64,000 nucleotides of DNA from Pedobacter planticolens (GTDB lineage Bacteria; Bacteroidota; Bacteroidia; Sphingobacteriales; Sphingobacteriaceae). The position numbers were made by a program, and so were the translations under genes. The first letter of the stretch is position 1; every line of letters begins with the position of its first letter. The DNA is taken from contig NZ_WNXD01000001.1 in NCBI RefSeq assembly GCF_014172375.1, forward strand, positions 744,001-808,000, in the 5' to 3' direction. The notes beneath the pieces are model-generated. The model worked only from the letters and a program-made list of their open reading frames with translations, searched no databases and had not been told where the DNA came from. Positions 8,767-19,200 of the stretch are shown in pieces.

Positions 8767-9018
8767 TTCATGAACAAAAGTTTAATGTTCAAGAACAAAA
8801 GTTCAATGTTCATGAACAAAAGTCTAATGTTCAAGAACAAAAGTTTAATGTTCAAGAACAAAAGTTCAATGTTCAAGAACAAAAGTCTAATGTTCATGAA
8901 CAAAAGTTTAATGTTCAAGAACAAAAGTTCAATGTTCAAGAACAAAAGTCTAATGTTCATGAACAAAAGTTCAATGTTCAAGAACAAAAACAAAATGTTT
9001 ATGAACAAAAGTTCATTG
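8767..9018. repeat. Tandem array of twelve 21-bp palindrome-containing units
   Basis: Twelve back-to-back 21-bp units of the form TTCWWGAACAAAAGTYYAATG, followed by a truncated thirteenth. Each unit boundary gives GTTC-N2-GAAC (perfect palindrome GTTCATGAAC, or GTTCAAGAAC). Units 1-9 follow a 63-bp higher-order pattern in which the tail cycles through TTTAATG, TTCAATG and TCTAATG. The last three units are degenerate. Because 21 is a multiple of three and the unit has no stop, frames are open on both strands (8703-9023 minus, 8764-9048 plus). I read these as by-products, not genes. Confidence 0.9.
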
Positions 9019-9267
9019 TTCATTAAAAACGTCGCATTGTTGGTTTAAGATGGGTAGCTTAAGCTAGCAAATACTAAATAATCTATTCTTTTAGTAGAGA
9101 GATGGTTAGTGTTGTTAATAGTATAATTGTTTATAAAGCTTTATGAATTGAAGTTTAGCGAAAACAGCTAAAAAATGATATAATGTATAGCTCTAGCGTA
9201 CATTAGCTAAATGTATTCAACTACAATCAATGCATAAAACATCAAAATAGTTTCAATAATTTCTTAT

Positions 9268-9286
9268 AAAACAAACGTTTGCATTC
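9268..9286. promoter_or_regulatory. LacI-type operator-like site 1
   Basis: AAAACAAACGTTTGCATTC contains the perfect palindrome CAAACGTTTG with a central CG, the hallmark of LacI/PurR-family operators. The same 13-mer, AACAAACGTTTGC, recurs at 9514-9526. It lies far upstream of the SusC start at 9899. The cognate regulator is not identified. Confidence 0.5.
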
Positions 9287-9510
9287 AGTTTGTTAAATTT
9301 TGTTAAATTCTCTTTTCAATAGCATTTGGATATACAGTTTAGATAAGAGTTAAAATGCTATAAATAAGCCTTTTCAGAGATTAAGATTAATCTACATCGA
9401 GCATTTTTTTTCGTCTGTGCTATTCATTAAAAAAATAGCCCTTAAAAATCATTGGAATTACATAACTCTCAAGCCATTTTCATGGTCACAATTCCGTTAT
9501 GTTCTAGTTT

Positions 9511-9530
9511 TTTAAACAAACGTTTGCGCT
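9511..9530. promoter_or_regulatory. LacI-type operator-like site 2
   Basis: TTTAAACAAACGTTTGCGCT repeats the AACAAACGTTTGC core of site 1, 245 bp downstream. A possible -7 box, TACCTTG, follows at 9564. Two identical operators at this distance would suit DNA looping or two start sites. It resembles but differs from the pectin-locus operators (CGGGAACGATTGC). Confidence 0.5.
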
Positions 9531-9767
9531 ATGAAAAATAAAAAAGTGTGCTTTCGTATTACATACCTTGCATTAACAAACCACAACGAATAACCAAATA
9601 TTTTATTACTGCATAACTAATAAGGAATTTAATTGCCAGTTAATAATTACAAAGCACACACAAATGAAACCTCTAACCAAGGTGATAACAAACAATAACT
9701 AATCGTTCTTAAGCATTTCTTTTTTGCGCTAAGAATTAATAATTAACCAAACCTAAACCCAACCCGA

Positions 9768-9851
9768 ATGATCAAAAATTTTACTCTTTGTTCCCAGACA
9801 CTGCTGTCTTTAAAAATCTCAAGTAGATACAATTCTTTGCCACTCTTTTAG
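9768..9851 (+). CDS. Possible 27-codon leader peptide
   Basis: ATG at 9768 to TAG at 9849-9851, encoding a peptide that starts MIKNFTLCSQTLLSL. It lies 47 bp before the SusC start, in another frame. It could be a translated leader, or the remnant of an earlier SusC N-terminus. There is nothing to prove translation. Confidence 0.2.
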   Translation: MIKNFTLCSQTLLSLKISSRYNSLPLF

Positions 9852-9898
9852 CAATTGCATTTTCATCTCAAATACTAAAACTTAATAAAACTAATCAA

Positions 9899-12800
9899 AT
9901 GGTTAAAATCATTACAAGCATTTTATGTGCTTTGTTAGTATCTTTTTTTTGTTTTCCAAATGCTCAGGCCAAAGCCTATGTAGAGGTAAACTCATTAAAA
10001 AGTGCCTTAACAAGTATTTCGCATTTAGAAAACAAGCAAGTTGTTGCTATTGATACCAACAAAAAGCGTAAGCTAGCTAAAGATTCTATTGCTGTAGATA
10101 CTGTACTAGGTAAAAACACAGCATTCAAAAGTCAATTTAAAATTAATAGAGATTCGCTACGCGTATCGTCTTCAAGAGGTGTGCCTAACCTTTCCTTGCA
10201 ACAAATGTTAAAAGGTAATGTTGCTGGTCTATATGTTCAAGAAACTACCGGAGAGCCTGGTACAGAACAAAGTATGATCATTCAAGGAACTTCGGCTCCA
10301 ATTTTTACAAAAAAGGATATTTACAATGTACAACCTGCTGTTTATGTAAACGGAGTGTATTTGGTACAGGATAATCCATTTGCTTATGATGTACAGAAGT
10401 ACGATTATAACAGAATAGGCCCTGCAACAAATTTATTGGCCAATATAGATATCGATAATATCCAATCTATTGAAGTATTAAAAGATCCGATTTCTTTAGC
10501 AAAGTTAGGTCCCAATGCAGCTAATGGCGCAATTTGGATTACTACTAAAGCAGCAAAGAGCGGTTTAAGAGAGATTAGTTTAAACTCATATGTAGGCATA
10601 GTACCTGCAAATAATGTTCAAACTGTAAATGGTGTATTCGAAAATAACTTTCGCACGCCATTTTACAAAAAATACGCAACTCAAGCTAATTATGATAATT
10701 ATGCTAGTTTCTTAAGAGACTCTACCAACCTTGATTACTTCGGTAAATCAAACTGGAATGATTTGTATTATAAAAATGCAAACATTTATGGAGTTAACTT
10801 AGGTATTACAGGTGGTAATGAGCGTGCAAATTTCAGATTTTACGGAACTGCTGAAAAAAGTGCTAGCAATGCAGATGAAACTGCCTTAGATAAATACAAC
10901 GCCTATTTTGCTATTAACATGATGCCATTTAAGTGGATGACTGTATCTAGTTTCTTAAATGCTGCTAGAATGGATAGGGATAGAAATAGAAGTTTACGCG
11001 ATCGTTTTGCAGAAGTAAGATACCTACCAGATTTTTCTAATCCATTATCACCAAATAAAGATAACTACCAGTTGTTTTTAAATGAGTATTCGAAAGTTGT
11101 TGATGATAACAGAAATAACTTATTGAATGGCTCATTAGCCCTAAACCTGCAATTGATGCCAAAACTGAGTTTCAATACTGCAGTTGTATTTGATTATAAC
11201 GAAGGATTAAGAGATGCATTTTATCCAACAACGTTGATGGATGGAGTTAATTATGTTTCTGGATTTTTTGGTTTCAACCAACGTTTTGGCTTAAATAACT
11301 TGTTAAGTTATTCGTACGACTTGAACAAAGATCACTCTTTCAAATTTGAATTGGGTCAATCTTTACAAGGTGATGCTTATAAGTATAATTATGCTCGCGG
11401 ATATAATGGAAACAGTGATTTCATTAAAATTAACGTAGTAAAAGGAGATATTAAAAATACCGATCCTGGTTACTTAAATGCAATTGAGAATTTCTATTTA
11501 TTTAGGTATTCTGATAAAATGAAAAACAGTTTAGTTTCATTTTTTGGTACTGTAAAATACAACTACAAAGATTTAGTAAGCTTAGGTGCTGTAGTAAGAA
11601 GAGATGGTTCTTCTAATGGGCAGCCTAATAGCCGTTGGATTACTACACCAGCATTTAGTGCAGATTGGAATTTGAAAAACCAATTGTTAAGTAAAAACAA
11701 ATTTTTTAACGAGTTAACCGTAGGTGCATCTTGGGGTAGGACTGCTAAAATATTTTTGGATGATCGTTTCGGAGCTGGACCTCAATACCGTACAGAATAT
11801 GGATGGAATGAAGAACCAACCATTCCAACGTTTGGTGGTTTCCAAGGAATTTCACGTCCTTATAATACCGGTTGGGTAGGTTATGGTGTAACCTTGCCTT
11901 ATTCAGATCGCTTAAATATCTCAGCATCATCAACTATGTTAAATAATAAGTTGAGTGCAGCTGTAACTTTTTATAAAAGAGATGATAAAAACCAACTGTT
12001 AAATATTCCTTTATCTGCAGAGAGTGGTTATGCCAGCATTTATAAAAACGGAATGGAGATTAACAATACAGGTGTTGATTTAACGCTTACAGCCAATGTT
12101 CTTCAAAATGAAAAAGCATTTAGTTGGACAACTGCTGTTAATTTAAATTATAACAAAAACAAATTAACTGCATTGCCAGGTGGATTAGATGAATTGGTAA
12201 TTGGCGATAATAAGTTAAAAGTAGGACAATCGGTAGGTGCATATTGGTTATACACTAATAATGGTATATACAATACAACTGCAGAAGTTCCATCTAGCTC
12301 TACTGGAAAAAAACTAACCTTTAATGGTTTAGCGCTTAAAGCTGGTGATCCGAAATGGGTTGATTATAATGGTGATTATAACATTACCGATGCAGATAAG
12401 CAATTTGTTGGAGATAGAATGCCAAAAGTAACTGGCGGATGGATAAACGATTTCAGTTATAAAAACTTTGATCTGAATTTCCACTTCTTCTTTGCTCTTG
12501 GACAAAAAGCGATTAACCAGTTTGATGCTGGTAGATATGATTTTGTAAATAGAGAATCTGCAAGTGATATCAACTCTGTTAAAGAAATTACCTCTTGGCA
12601 AACTAGCGATAACTTAAAAAGTTATCCAATCTACAATGTGTGGAGTAACGTTATTCCTTATCGTTTAGATCAAGATTTGTTTTTAGAAAATGCTTCTTAT
12701 GTAAAGCTTCGTTCGGTAACACTTGGTTATGATTTAACTAAAGCAAAATTTGTTTCTAATGCCAAATTAGGATTTAGAAGAGCTTATTTATATGTAACAG

Positions 12801-12931
12801 GAAGTAATTTATTGACAATTACGAATTTCTCTGGTACAGATCCCGAGCTAATCAATTATAATGGTAATTACGATGGTACCAGCTTACCTATTGCCAGAAC
12901 TTTCACATTAGGTTTAAAATTAGATTTATAG
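9899..12931 (+). CDS. SusC-family TonB-dependent outer membrane transporter 1
   Basis: 1010 residues. After a signal peptide ending near residue 24 (NAQA), there is a ~70-residue linker but no carboxypeptidase-like N-terminal domain, unlike its two homologues in this window. The plug follows (LQQMLKGNVAGLYVQETTGEPG, then SIEVLKDPISLAKLGPNAANGAIWITTK), then a ~22-strand barrel ending in the C-terminal sequence TFTLGLKLDL. The usual YGSRGANG segment is replaced by LGPNAANG. It is the first gene of the non-CAZyme locus and precedes its SusD partner by 11 bp. It should import the product captured by SusD; the ligand is unknown. Confidence 0.93.
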   Translation: MVKIITSILCALLVSFFCFPNAQAKAYVEVNSLKSALTSISHLENKQVVAIDTNKKRKLAKDSIAVDTVLGKNTAFKSQFKINRDSLRVSSSRGVPNLSLQQMLKGNVAGLYVQETTGEPGTEQSMIIQGTSAPIFTKKDIYNVQPAVYVNGVYLVQDNPFAYDVQKYDYNRIGPATNLLANIDIDNIQSIEVLKDPISLAKLGPNAANGAIWITTKAAKSGLREISLNSYVGIVPANNVQTVNGVFENNFRTPFYKKYATQANYDNYASFLRDSTNLDYFGKSNWNDLYYKNANIYGVNLGITGGNERANFRFYGTAEKSASNADETALDKYNAYFAINMMPFKWMTVSSFLNAARMDRDRNRSLRDRFAEVRYLPDFSNPLSPNKDNYQLFLNEYSKVVDDNRNNLLNGSLALNLQLMPKLSFNTAVVFDYNEGLRDAFYPTTLMDGVNYVSGFFGFNQRFGLNNLLSYSYDLNKDHSFKFELGQSLQGDAYKYNYARGYNGNSDFIKINVVKGDIKNTDPGYLNAIENFYLFRYSDKMKNSLVSFFGTVKYNYKDLVSLGAVVRRDGSSNGQPNSRWITTPAFSADWNLKNQLLSKNKFFNELTVGASWGRTAKIFLDDRFGAGPQYRTEYGWNEEPTIPTFGGFQGISRPYNTGWVGYGVTLPYSDRLNISASSTMLNNKLSAAVTFYKRDDKNQLLNIPLSAESGYASIYKNGMEINNTGVDLTLTANVLQNEKAFSWTTAVNLNYNKNKLTALPGGLDELVIGDNKLKVGQSVGAYWLYTNNGIYNTTAEVPSSSTGKKLTFNGLALKAGDPKWVDYNGDYNITDADKQFVGDRMPKVTGGWINDFSYKNFDLNFHFFFALGQKAINQFDAGRYDFVNRESASDINSVKEITSWQTSDNLKSYPIYNVWSNVIPYRLDQDLFLENASYVKLRSVTLGYDLTKAKFVSNAKLGFRRAYLYVTGSNLLTITNFSGTDPELINYNGNYDGTSLPIARTFTLGLKLDL

Positions 12932-12942
12932 GAGCGCAAATT

Positions 12943-14511
12943 ATGATATCATTAAACTATAAAGGCGTTAAATTAAATAAATTTTTAATTGCGCTATCGT
13001 TAATCATCGTTACCACTGTTAATTTTTCATGTAAAAAAATCCTCGATGTTCAGTCTACAAGATTGGCTGCCGAAGAAAACTTATGGAAAAACCAGGAAGA
13101 TGCAAAAGGTGCATTGATAGGAATGTACACATTAATGCGTACAGCAATGGTTGCAGATAATACCCATTGGTTAATTGGGGATTTAAGAAAAGGAGATTTC
13201 GTTTCTACCAATCGTGCAGATTTAAAATCGATTATTGATGGAGAATTGAATGCATCTTATCCTGTATTAGGTAGAATTTCTAACTGGAGAAGATTTTATT
13301 CAGTAATAAATGCTGCTAGTTTGTTTATTGAGCGTTCACGCGAAATTGTAGCAAATGACCCACGTTATACACCAATTAATAATCAGGTAGACGTTGCTCA
13401 AGCTAGAGCAATGAGAGCATTTGCTTATTTTTATATGACTCGTATTTGGGGTGATGTTCCATTGTTAACCACTTCTCACGATGGTGATTTTAATACACAT
13501 CCTCGTACATCTAAAGATAAGGTATTAGCTTTTGCTACTTCAGAATTGTTATTAGCAGTTAAAGTATTGCCTTTTAGATATGGTGGTTCAGATCCAATTT
13601 TCCCTGGCTTATATTATGGCAGTGGTTGGAGTACTTGGAATGGTGTATTACTTACAAAATTATCAGCTTATGCTATTTTAGCACACATTGCAGCATGGCA
13701 AGGCAATTATTTAGATTGCGAAGTTTATACAAAATTCTTTGTAGATAATACCTCACAACTTAACGGTGATGGAAGCTTTGGTGTAAAATATATTACCACA
13801 GATGAGCTTACCGAAAATGTTAACGGATACAGTCCATTTGCATTTAAACGTGCTGTACAAATTGTAGGTTTTGGTTTTGAGTATGGTAATGGAGAAGCTA
13901 CTGCAAATGGTCATATAGAGCAGTTAACACTAGCAAAACCATTAATCTTAAAAGAATATCCAGAAATGTATGTGCCGAAAGATACCATTAGAAGAGCATT
14001 TACAGACAGTAAAGATTTACGTTTTAGTATTGATCCGTTAACTAATCTTTACCGCACCAATTATTTTACAAATTATGCTAGTGAGCGTCCTTTGTTTAGT
14101 AAAATAAAGGTTGTTGGTGCTGCACAAACCAGTGGCGATCTTGCCTTTTTCACTTCGGCAGTATTGTTTACCAGAATTGAAGAGGTTACATTATTAAGAG
14201 CAGAAGCTTTAGCGGTTTTAGGTTTTCGTAATGATGCTATTAACGCTTTAAATCAGGCGTCTGCACAAAGAGGTACATCTCCGTATTTATCAAACTCGAC
14301 AACAGATTTAGTGGATGCAATTTTTGCAGAGCGAAGAAGAGAGTTGATGGGCGAAGGCTGGCGCTGGTATGATTTGGTTAGATATAACAAAATCAAAAAG
14401 AACAACACAGCATTTAACGCATTAATTGCTAATGATGGTATTTATTGGCCAGTATCAAGAGATATCTTAAACGCCAACCCTCAAATTAAACAAAATCCTT
14501 ATTGGAATTAG
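12943..14511 (+). CDS. SusD/RagB-family surface lipoprotein 1
   Basis: 522 residues. Lipoprotein signal with Cys30 in NFSCKK. SusD-like TPR features follow: EENLWKNQEDAKGALIGMYTLMR near the start, QARAMRAFAYFYMTRIWGDVPLL at ~150-175, and the C-terminal RRRELMGEGWRWYDLVRY that is diagnostic for the family. It binds the ligand at the cell surface and lids the SusC barrel. It follows SusC by 11 bp and precedes the fasciclin protein by 24 bp in the same operon. Confidence 0.93.
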   Translation: MISLNYKGVKLNKFLIALSLIIVTTVNFSCKKILDVQSTRLAAEENLWKNQEDAKGALIGMYTLMRTAMVADNTHWLIGDLRKGDFVSTNRADLKSIIDGELNASYPVLGRISNWRRFYSVINAASLFIERSREIVANDPRYTPINNQVDVAQARAMRAFAYFYMTRIWGDVPLLTTSHDGDFNTHPRTSKDKVLAFATSELLLAVKVLPFRYGGSDPIFPGLYYGSGWSTWNGVLLTKLSAYAILAHIAAWQGNYLDCEVYTKFFVDNTSQLNGDGSFGVKYITTDELTENVNGYSPFAFKRAVQIVGFGFEYGNGEATANGHIEQLTLAKPLILKEYPEMYVPKDTIRRAFTDSKDLRFSIDPLTNLYRTNYFTNYASERPLFSKIKVVGAAQTSGDLAFFTSAVLFTRIEEVTLLRAEALAVLGFRNDAINALNQASAQRGTSPYLSNSTTDLVDAIFAERRRELMGEGWRWYDLVRYNKIKKNNTAFNALIANDGIYWPVSRDILNANPQIKQNPYWN

Positions 14512-14535
14512 TGGTATAAATCATTCAAAATAAAG

Positions 14536-15216
14536 ATGATAAATAGAAATAGAAAATTTTTGCAGTGGCCAGTTTTAGTATTGGTTTTGATAGGCATGAC
14601 CTTTACTGCATGTAAAAAAGATTCGGAGTATTACGATTATAACAATAACGTAAAGGAATTTAATGGTACTGTATTGAAATATTTGGAAGCTCAACCACCA
14701 AATACATTTGATTCGCTATTGTTAGTTTTAAATAGACTACCGGATTTAAAAGATACCTTAACTAACCAAAGTATCACCTTTTTTGCACCTACAAATGCTA
14801 GTTTTCAAGCAGCAATCAAGAATCTAAATATTTTAAGAAAAGATCAAGGCAAAACGCCTTTGTATTTAAAAGATTGTGATTTAAGTCAGCTAGATATTTT
14901 AATGTGTAGATATATTATAAGAGGCAGCAGAACAACTGAAGCTTATGCTCCATTTGCTGATGGTATATTATACACAAGTGTTAAATATGCTTATCCAATG
15001 CACATTCAATATAGTAGACTAAATGCATCTGGTTTTGTTGACGGTGGACCGCAATCTATTACTTATAGTGATCCAAAAAATAACATTTTCGAAAAATATT
15101 GGCAGAGATCAAGTACCAATGCGGTAAATATTAAAGCTAAAAATGGAGTAATCAATATTTTGGCACCATTGCATGATTATGGTTTTAACGAATTTGTAAG
15201 TAGGGTTAATAATTAA
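14536..15216 (+). CDS. Fasciclin (FAS1)-domain lipoprotein 1
   Basis: 226 residues with a lipobox ending FTAC (Cys26). A FAS1-like core follows: NQSITFFAPTNASFQAAIKNL matches the conserved H1/FAPT-x-xSF segment, and a later GVINILAPLHDYGF is the shortened second conserved block. FAS1 domains usually mediate adhesion or protein-protein contacts. Here the position directly after SusD suggests an accessory surface lipoprotein of the uptake complex. A paralogue occupies the same place after the second SusD (20993-21772). Confidence 0.82.
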   Translation: MINRNRKFLQWPVLVLVLIGMTFTACKKDSEYYDYNNNVKEFNGTVLKYLEAQPPNTFDSLLLVLNRLPDLKDTLTNQSITFFAPTNASFQAAIKNLNILRKDQGKTPLYLKDCDLSQLDILMCRYIIRGSRTTEAYAPFADGILYTSVKYAYPMHIQYSRLNASGFVDGGPQSITYSDPKNNIFEKYWQRSSTNAVNIKAKNGVINILAPLHDYGFNEFVSRVNN

Positions 15217-15227
15217 GATTTAAAATA

Positions 15228-16253
15228 ATGAACAATAAAAAATATTCATCATTAATAGGCTTAGTGCTTTTAAGCATCCTATTTATTACCGCTTGTAAAA
15301 AGAACATACCTGATGAAAGACTTTCTTTAGGTAGTGATTCTCAATTTATAGTTAACAATTATCAACCGATTTTAGGGCGTAATACCTTATTTTCTGATAA
15401 TTTCTATGTAGGAAGTTCTTCTGTACCTCTTAATTTTAAAATTGTAAACATGCGTAGGTTCACAGGCGAACCAGCACCAGAATTAACAGAGTTTTTTCCT
15501 GTTCAAGTTTGGAAATCAGCTTACGATGGAACAGAGAAATCGATTGCAGAAATAGAAGCGAAACGTAAACTAGAAAATCATCAGCTATTTGAAATTCGCG
15601 AACACTCTGGTCAGTTTTTAATGTGGAGTAAAGCAAATTCAAACTTTGTAAAAGTACAGCCAGATTCAGGTTATGTATTTGATGTTGAAGTTTCTAACTC
15701 TGGTGGTCGTCGTTACTATAAAGATTTGAAATTACGTCCGTTTAAAGAACGCCCTTTTGAGCCTTCTTACTCAGATTTAACCACAGGTCAAGGAACAAAT
15801 ACTGGTGTATATCCATCTATAATGGGTAACATTAGAGGCGAAAAAACAGGAAGATATTTAAATCCTACTGACATAGAGATTCAGTTTAAAAAGAACAATG
15901 CTCCTGGTAACTCTCTTTCATTCAAATTCGTAGATACATTACAACAAGTTATCGACCCTAATAAGTTTGCTACTACAGATTGGGCAAATCTAGTTCACGG
16001 TTTCAATATGGTTAAAAATAGCGATTCTGTAAAATATGATGTCGCTTATCCAATCCCTCTTGCACCATTTCCAACAAAATATACCACATCAAGTGGAGGG
16101 CAAGCTAAAGCATATTTTAGATATGACCGTCAAGGTTTTGGAAACGTAAGAGAAAGCGCTTTGGTAGGAATGAACTTTAATATTTTCGAACAGGGCAATT
16201 GGACGATTATATTTTGGTTTAAAACGGAACGTCCAAAATTCATAAATGATTAA
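15228..16253 (+). CDS. DUF5007-like surface lipoprotein
   Basis: 341 residues, lipobox ending ITAC (Cys23). The opening KKNIPDERLSLGSDSQF and the following ILGRNTLFSDNF resemble the Bacteroidota family I know as DUF5007, found next to SusD genes; the family name is from memory. The rest is beta-rich (for example YVFDVEVSNSGGRRYY), suggesting immunoglobulin-like folds. No catalytic motif. It closes the first SusC-SusD-FAS1 module and ends just before the second SusC, so it is a likely surface binding protein. Confidence 0.65.
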   Translation: MNNKKYSSLIGLVLLSILFITACKKNIPDERLSLGSDSQFIVNNYQPILGRNTLFSDNFYVGSSSVPLNFKIVNMRRFTGEPAPELTEFFPVQVWKSAYDGTEKSIAEIEAKRKLENHQLFEIREHSGQFLMWSKANSNFVKVQPDSGYVFDVEVSNSGGRRYYKDLKLRPFKERPFEPSYSDLTTGQGTNTGVYPSIMGNIRGEKTGRYLNPTDIEIQFKKNNAPGNSLSFKFVDTLQQVIDPNKFATTDWANLVHGFNMVKNSDSVKYDVAYPIPLAPFPTKYTTSSGGQAKAYFRYDRQGFGNVRESALVGMNFNIFEQGNWTIIFWFKTERPKFIND

Positions 16254-16254
16254 T

Positions 16255-19200
16255 ATGAAAAACCTGAAAGAAATTAATTTATTGAATATGAGATATATTT
16301 ACATAATTACCTTACTATGCCTGTGCTTGGGCTTCAATCAAGAATTAAGAGCACAAACACCAGCCAAAAAGACGGTTACGGGTACTGTTTCCGACAATCA
16401 AGGTGGTATTCCAAGTGTGAATATCTTATTAGATAGAAGAGCTATAGGAACTACCAATTCAGAAGGCGAATTCGCTGTTTCTGTTCCTGATAATGCAGTG
16501 TTAGAATTCTCGTTTATAGGCTATAAAACCGTTAAGGTAAGTGTAGCTGGAAAAACGAAGCTGACTATTAAACTAGAAAATGATAACAACAACCTAAAAG
16601 AGGTAACGGTATCTGGTTACGTAAACAAAACCAAAGAAACTTCGGTAGGTTCGAGTGTTAAGATTTCTGGAAAAGATTTACAAGCCGTACCTGTAGCTAG
16701 TGTTACAGATATGTTGCAAGGTAAAGTTGCCGGATTAAACATCCAACAAAATACAGGTTCTCCTGGTATGAGAGGCTCAATGGCTATTCGTGGTTTATCT
16801 AGTACTAGTATTTCTGGTTCGGGTAATGACGCGTATTTACAGCCTACTTCGCCATTATTTGTAGTTGATGGTGTGCCAGTAGATGATAACCAAAATTTTA
16901 GCTACGGTTTTCAATCTGCAGGACCAGGCGTAAGCCCAATTTCATTAATACCACAACAAGATGTAGAGAGTATAGAAGTATTAAAAGATGCTTCTGCAAC
17001 TGCTTTATATGGTTCTCGTGGTGCGTATGGAGTTATCTTAATTACCACAAAAAGAGGTAATTCTAAAATTCCAGTAATTACGTATAATGGCCAGTTCTTT
17101 GTAAGTGCCGTACCAAAATTGCGTTCTGTTATTGGTGGTGTTGATGAGCGTAGCTTACGTATTGCTCAAATTTTAGCGAGTGATACAAGTTATTATCATG
17201 CATTAGGTTTAATTAATGGAACTCCATTTATTGCAGATAGTTTAAATGCGTATTACAACAATTCAACAAACTGGCAATCGTATTTCTACAGAACTACTTA
17301 CAATCAAACACACAATTTAAACATTGCAGGTGGTGATCCATCCTTTAATTATAAAGTGAACTTCGGTTATTTTAAACAAAAAGGTATTCAAGAAAACACA
17401 GGTTTTGATAGGTCTACCTTGAGGATGAACATGCAGTACATGCCTAATCAAAAGTTTAAACTCTATGCAACCATTAATGGAGCATTAGGTAAACAGCAAA
17501 AAGGTAGTGGTAACGGTTTGTTTAACACGGGTATTGCTACGGGTGGTGCTTCATCATCATTGCTGCCTTCTCCATCCCAATACTCTGCAATTAACTCAGT
17601 ATTAGGAGCGGTAACTACCGATAATGATAATAAAACAATTGATTTAACGAATACGATTGAGTTAAAATACGAGTTTATTAAAAACTTGAGTTTAACTTCA
17701 AACTTCAATTATACCTTTAATACAGGTACTGAAGATAATTTCTTACCAGCTTCCATTAATGGAGATCGTTCTTCTTTATTTGCTTACAATAGTGTTAAAA
17801 ATGCAGTTTACAATAGAAATTTATTGCAATATGTGTTTTCTATAAAAGATAAAGCAGGAGATGATGCACATAACTTTTTAGCCTATGTGTTTAATGAAAC
17901 CAGCTCATCTAACTTTAAGGCAGATGTAATTAAAAATAATAAAGTTGTAAACGATTATTTAAGAGGCCCAATTGTTGGTGTTGATGATTATCTTACTTCA
18001 TTAGGAGGTACACTAGACAATTTCAATCAATCACGTTCTGTAGCATTTGCTGGAAGTTTTCAATACAACTACAAACGTAGATATGTATTAGATGCCTCTT
18101 ATCGTTTAGATGGGAGCTCATCAAGTGGTCCTGATGCTGGTTATACCAAAAGTCCATCTATAGGTGTTCGTTGGAACATTAATAATGAGTCTTTCATGGC
18201 AAGCCAAGTTGAGAAATGGTTAGATTATGCCTCAATTCGTTTAAGTTATGGTACAGTATTACAACCAAGTGGTAATGTTTACGATGTTTATGGAAAATAC
18301 TTAAACTTAGGTAATTACAATGGCACACAAACAGTAGGTATTTCGAGTGGTAGATCGCCAAATACTAATTTACAGCCGGCAAAAAATACAACCTTAAACT
18401 TTGCATTTGATTTCGGGATACTGAAAAACAGAATAACAGGTACTTTCGAAGCATACTATAAACAAACCGATAATTTATTTGGAACCAAAGTATTAGCAAA
18501 TACAAGCGGCTTTGGCGAGATTACTACAAATGAAGAAGCTTTAGTAAACATTGGTTATGAAGGTACCTTAACAGGAAGTCTTTTGCCTAATTCGAGCAAA
18601 GCAAGATTAACTGTGAGTGTAAATGGTGCTATTAACCACGATTATTTAGCAGCTTTACCTAATGGCGTACGTCAAAGTATAAGATTTGATCCTACTACTG
18701 GTCAGGCTATTCTAAAATCAGTAGGTGCAAATGCACTTGCCAACTTTATTTACAATACCAAAGGTGTATATGCTAATAATAGCGATGTACCTGTAGATCC
18801 TTTAACTGGGTTAAGATACAGAGCTCGTAATGGTGATGGATCTTTAGGTGGAGTATTAAATTATTTTAGAGCAGGTGATCCAAGATATACCGATGTAAAC
18901 GGTGATTATATACTTGATGATTATGACTTAGTTGATGCAGGTAACTCTCAAATCCGTTTTAGTGGAGGGGTAACTGTAGATTTTAGATACAAAAATTTCA
19001 GTGTACAAGTACAAGGTACAGGGATTTTAGGTAGAGATATCTTAAACAATGCTTTGGCTTCGCAATTCCAGGCATTTAACAATCCTTTTGTATTAAGCGG
19101 TTTAGTGCCACTTAGCCAATACGATATCTGGAAAAGTGTTGGTCAAAATGCAGTTTATCCAAATCCATACGATTATTTGAGAAGCAGTATCGTTAATCCA

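Larger units (their letters stand above)
9049..9898. other. Long regulatory leader upstream of the first SusC gene
   Basis: 850 bp without a convincing gene. It holds two LacI-type operator-like sites (9268-9286 and 9511-9530), a 10-bp direct repeat TTTGTTAAAT x2 at 9289-9308, and possible -7 boxes at 9320 (TAGCATTTG) and 9564 (TACCTTG). A 27-codon reading frame occupies 9768-9851. If transcription starts near 9575, the leader RNA would exceed 300 nt. Confidence 0.5.

Noticed and set aside
8767..9018. CRISPR array
   Set aside because: Units are contiguous without unique spacers, and there are no cas genes.
8703..9048. Open frames on both strands across the 21-bp array, giving heptad-like repeats
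   Set aside because: A stop-free unit whose length is a multiple of three is open on both strands automatically; no ribosome-site or codon evidence, and the 63-bp pattern is at DNA level.
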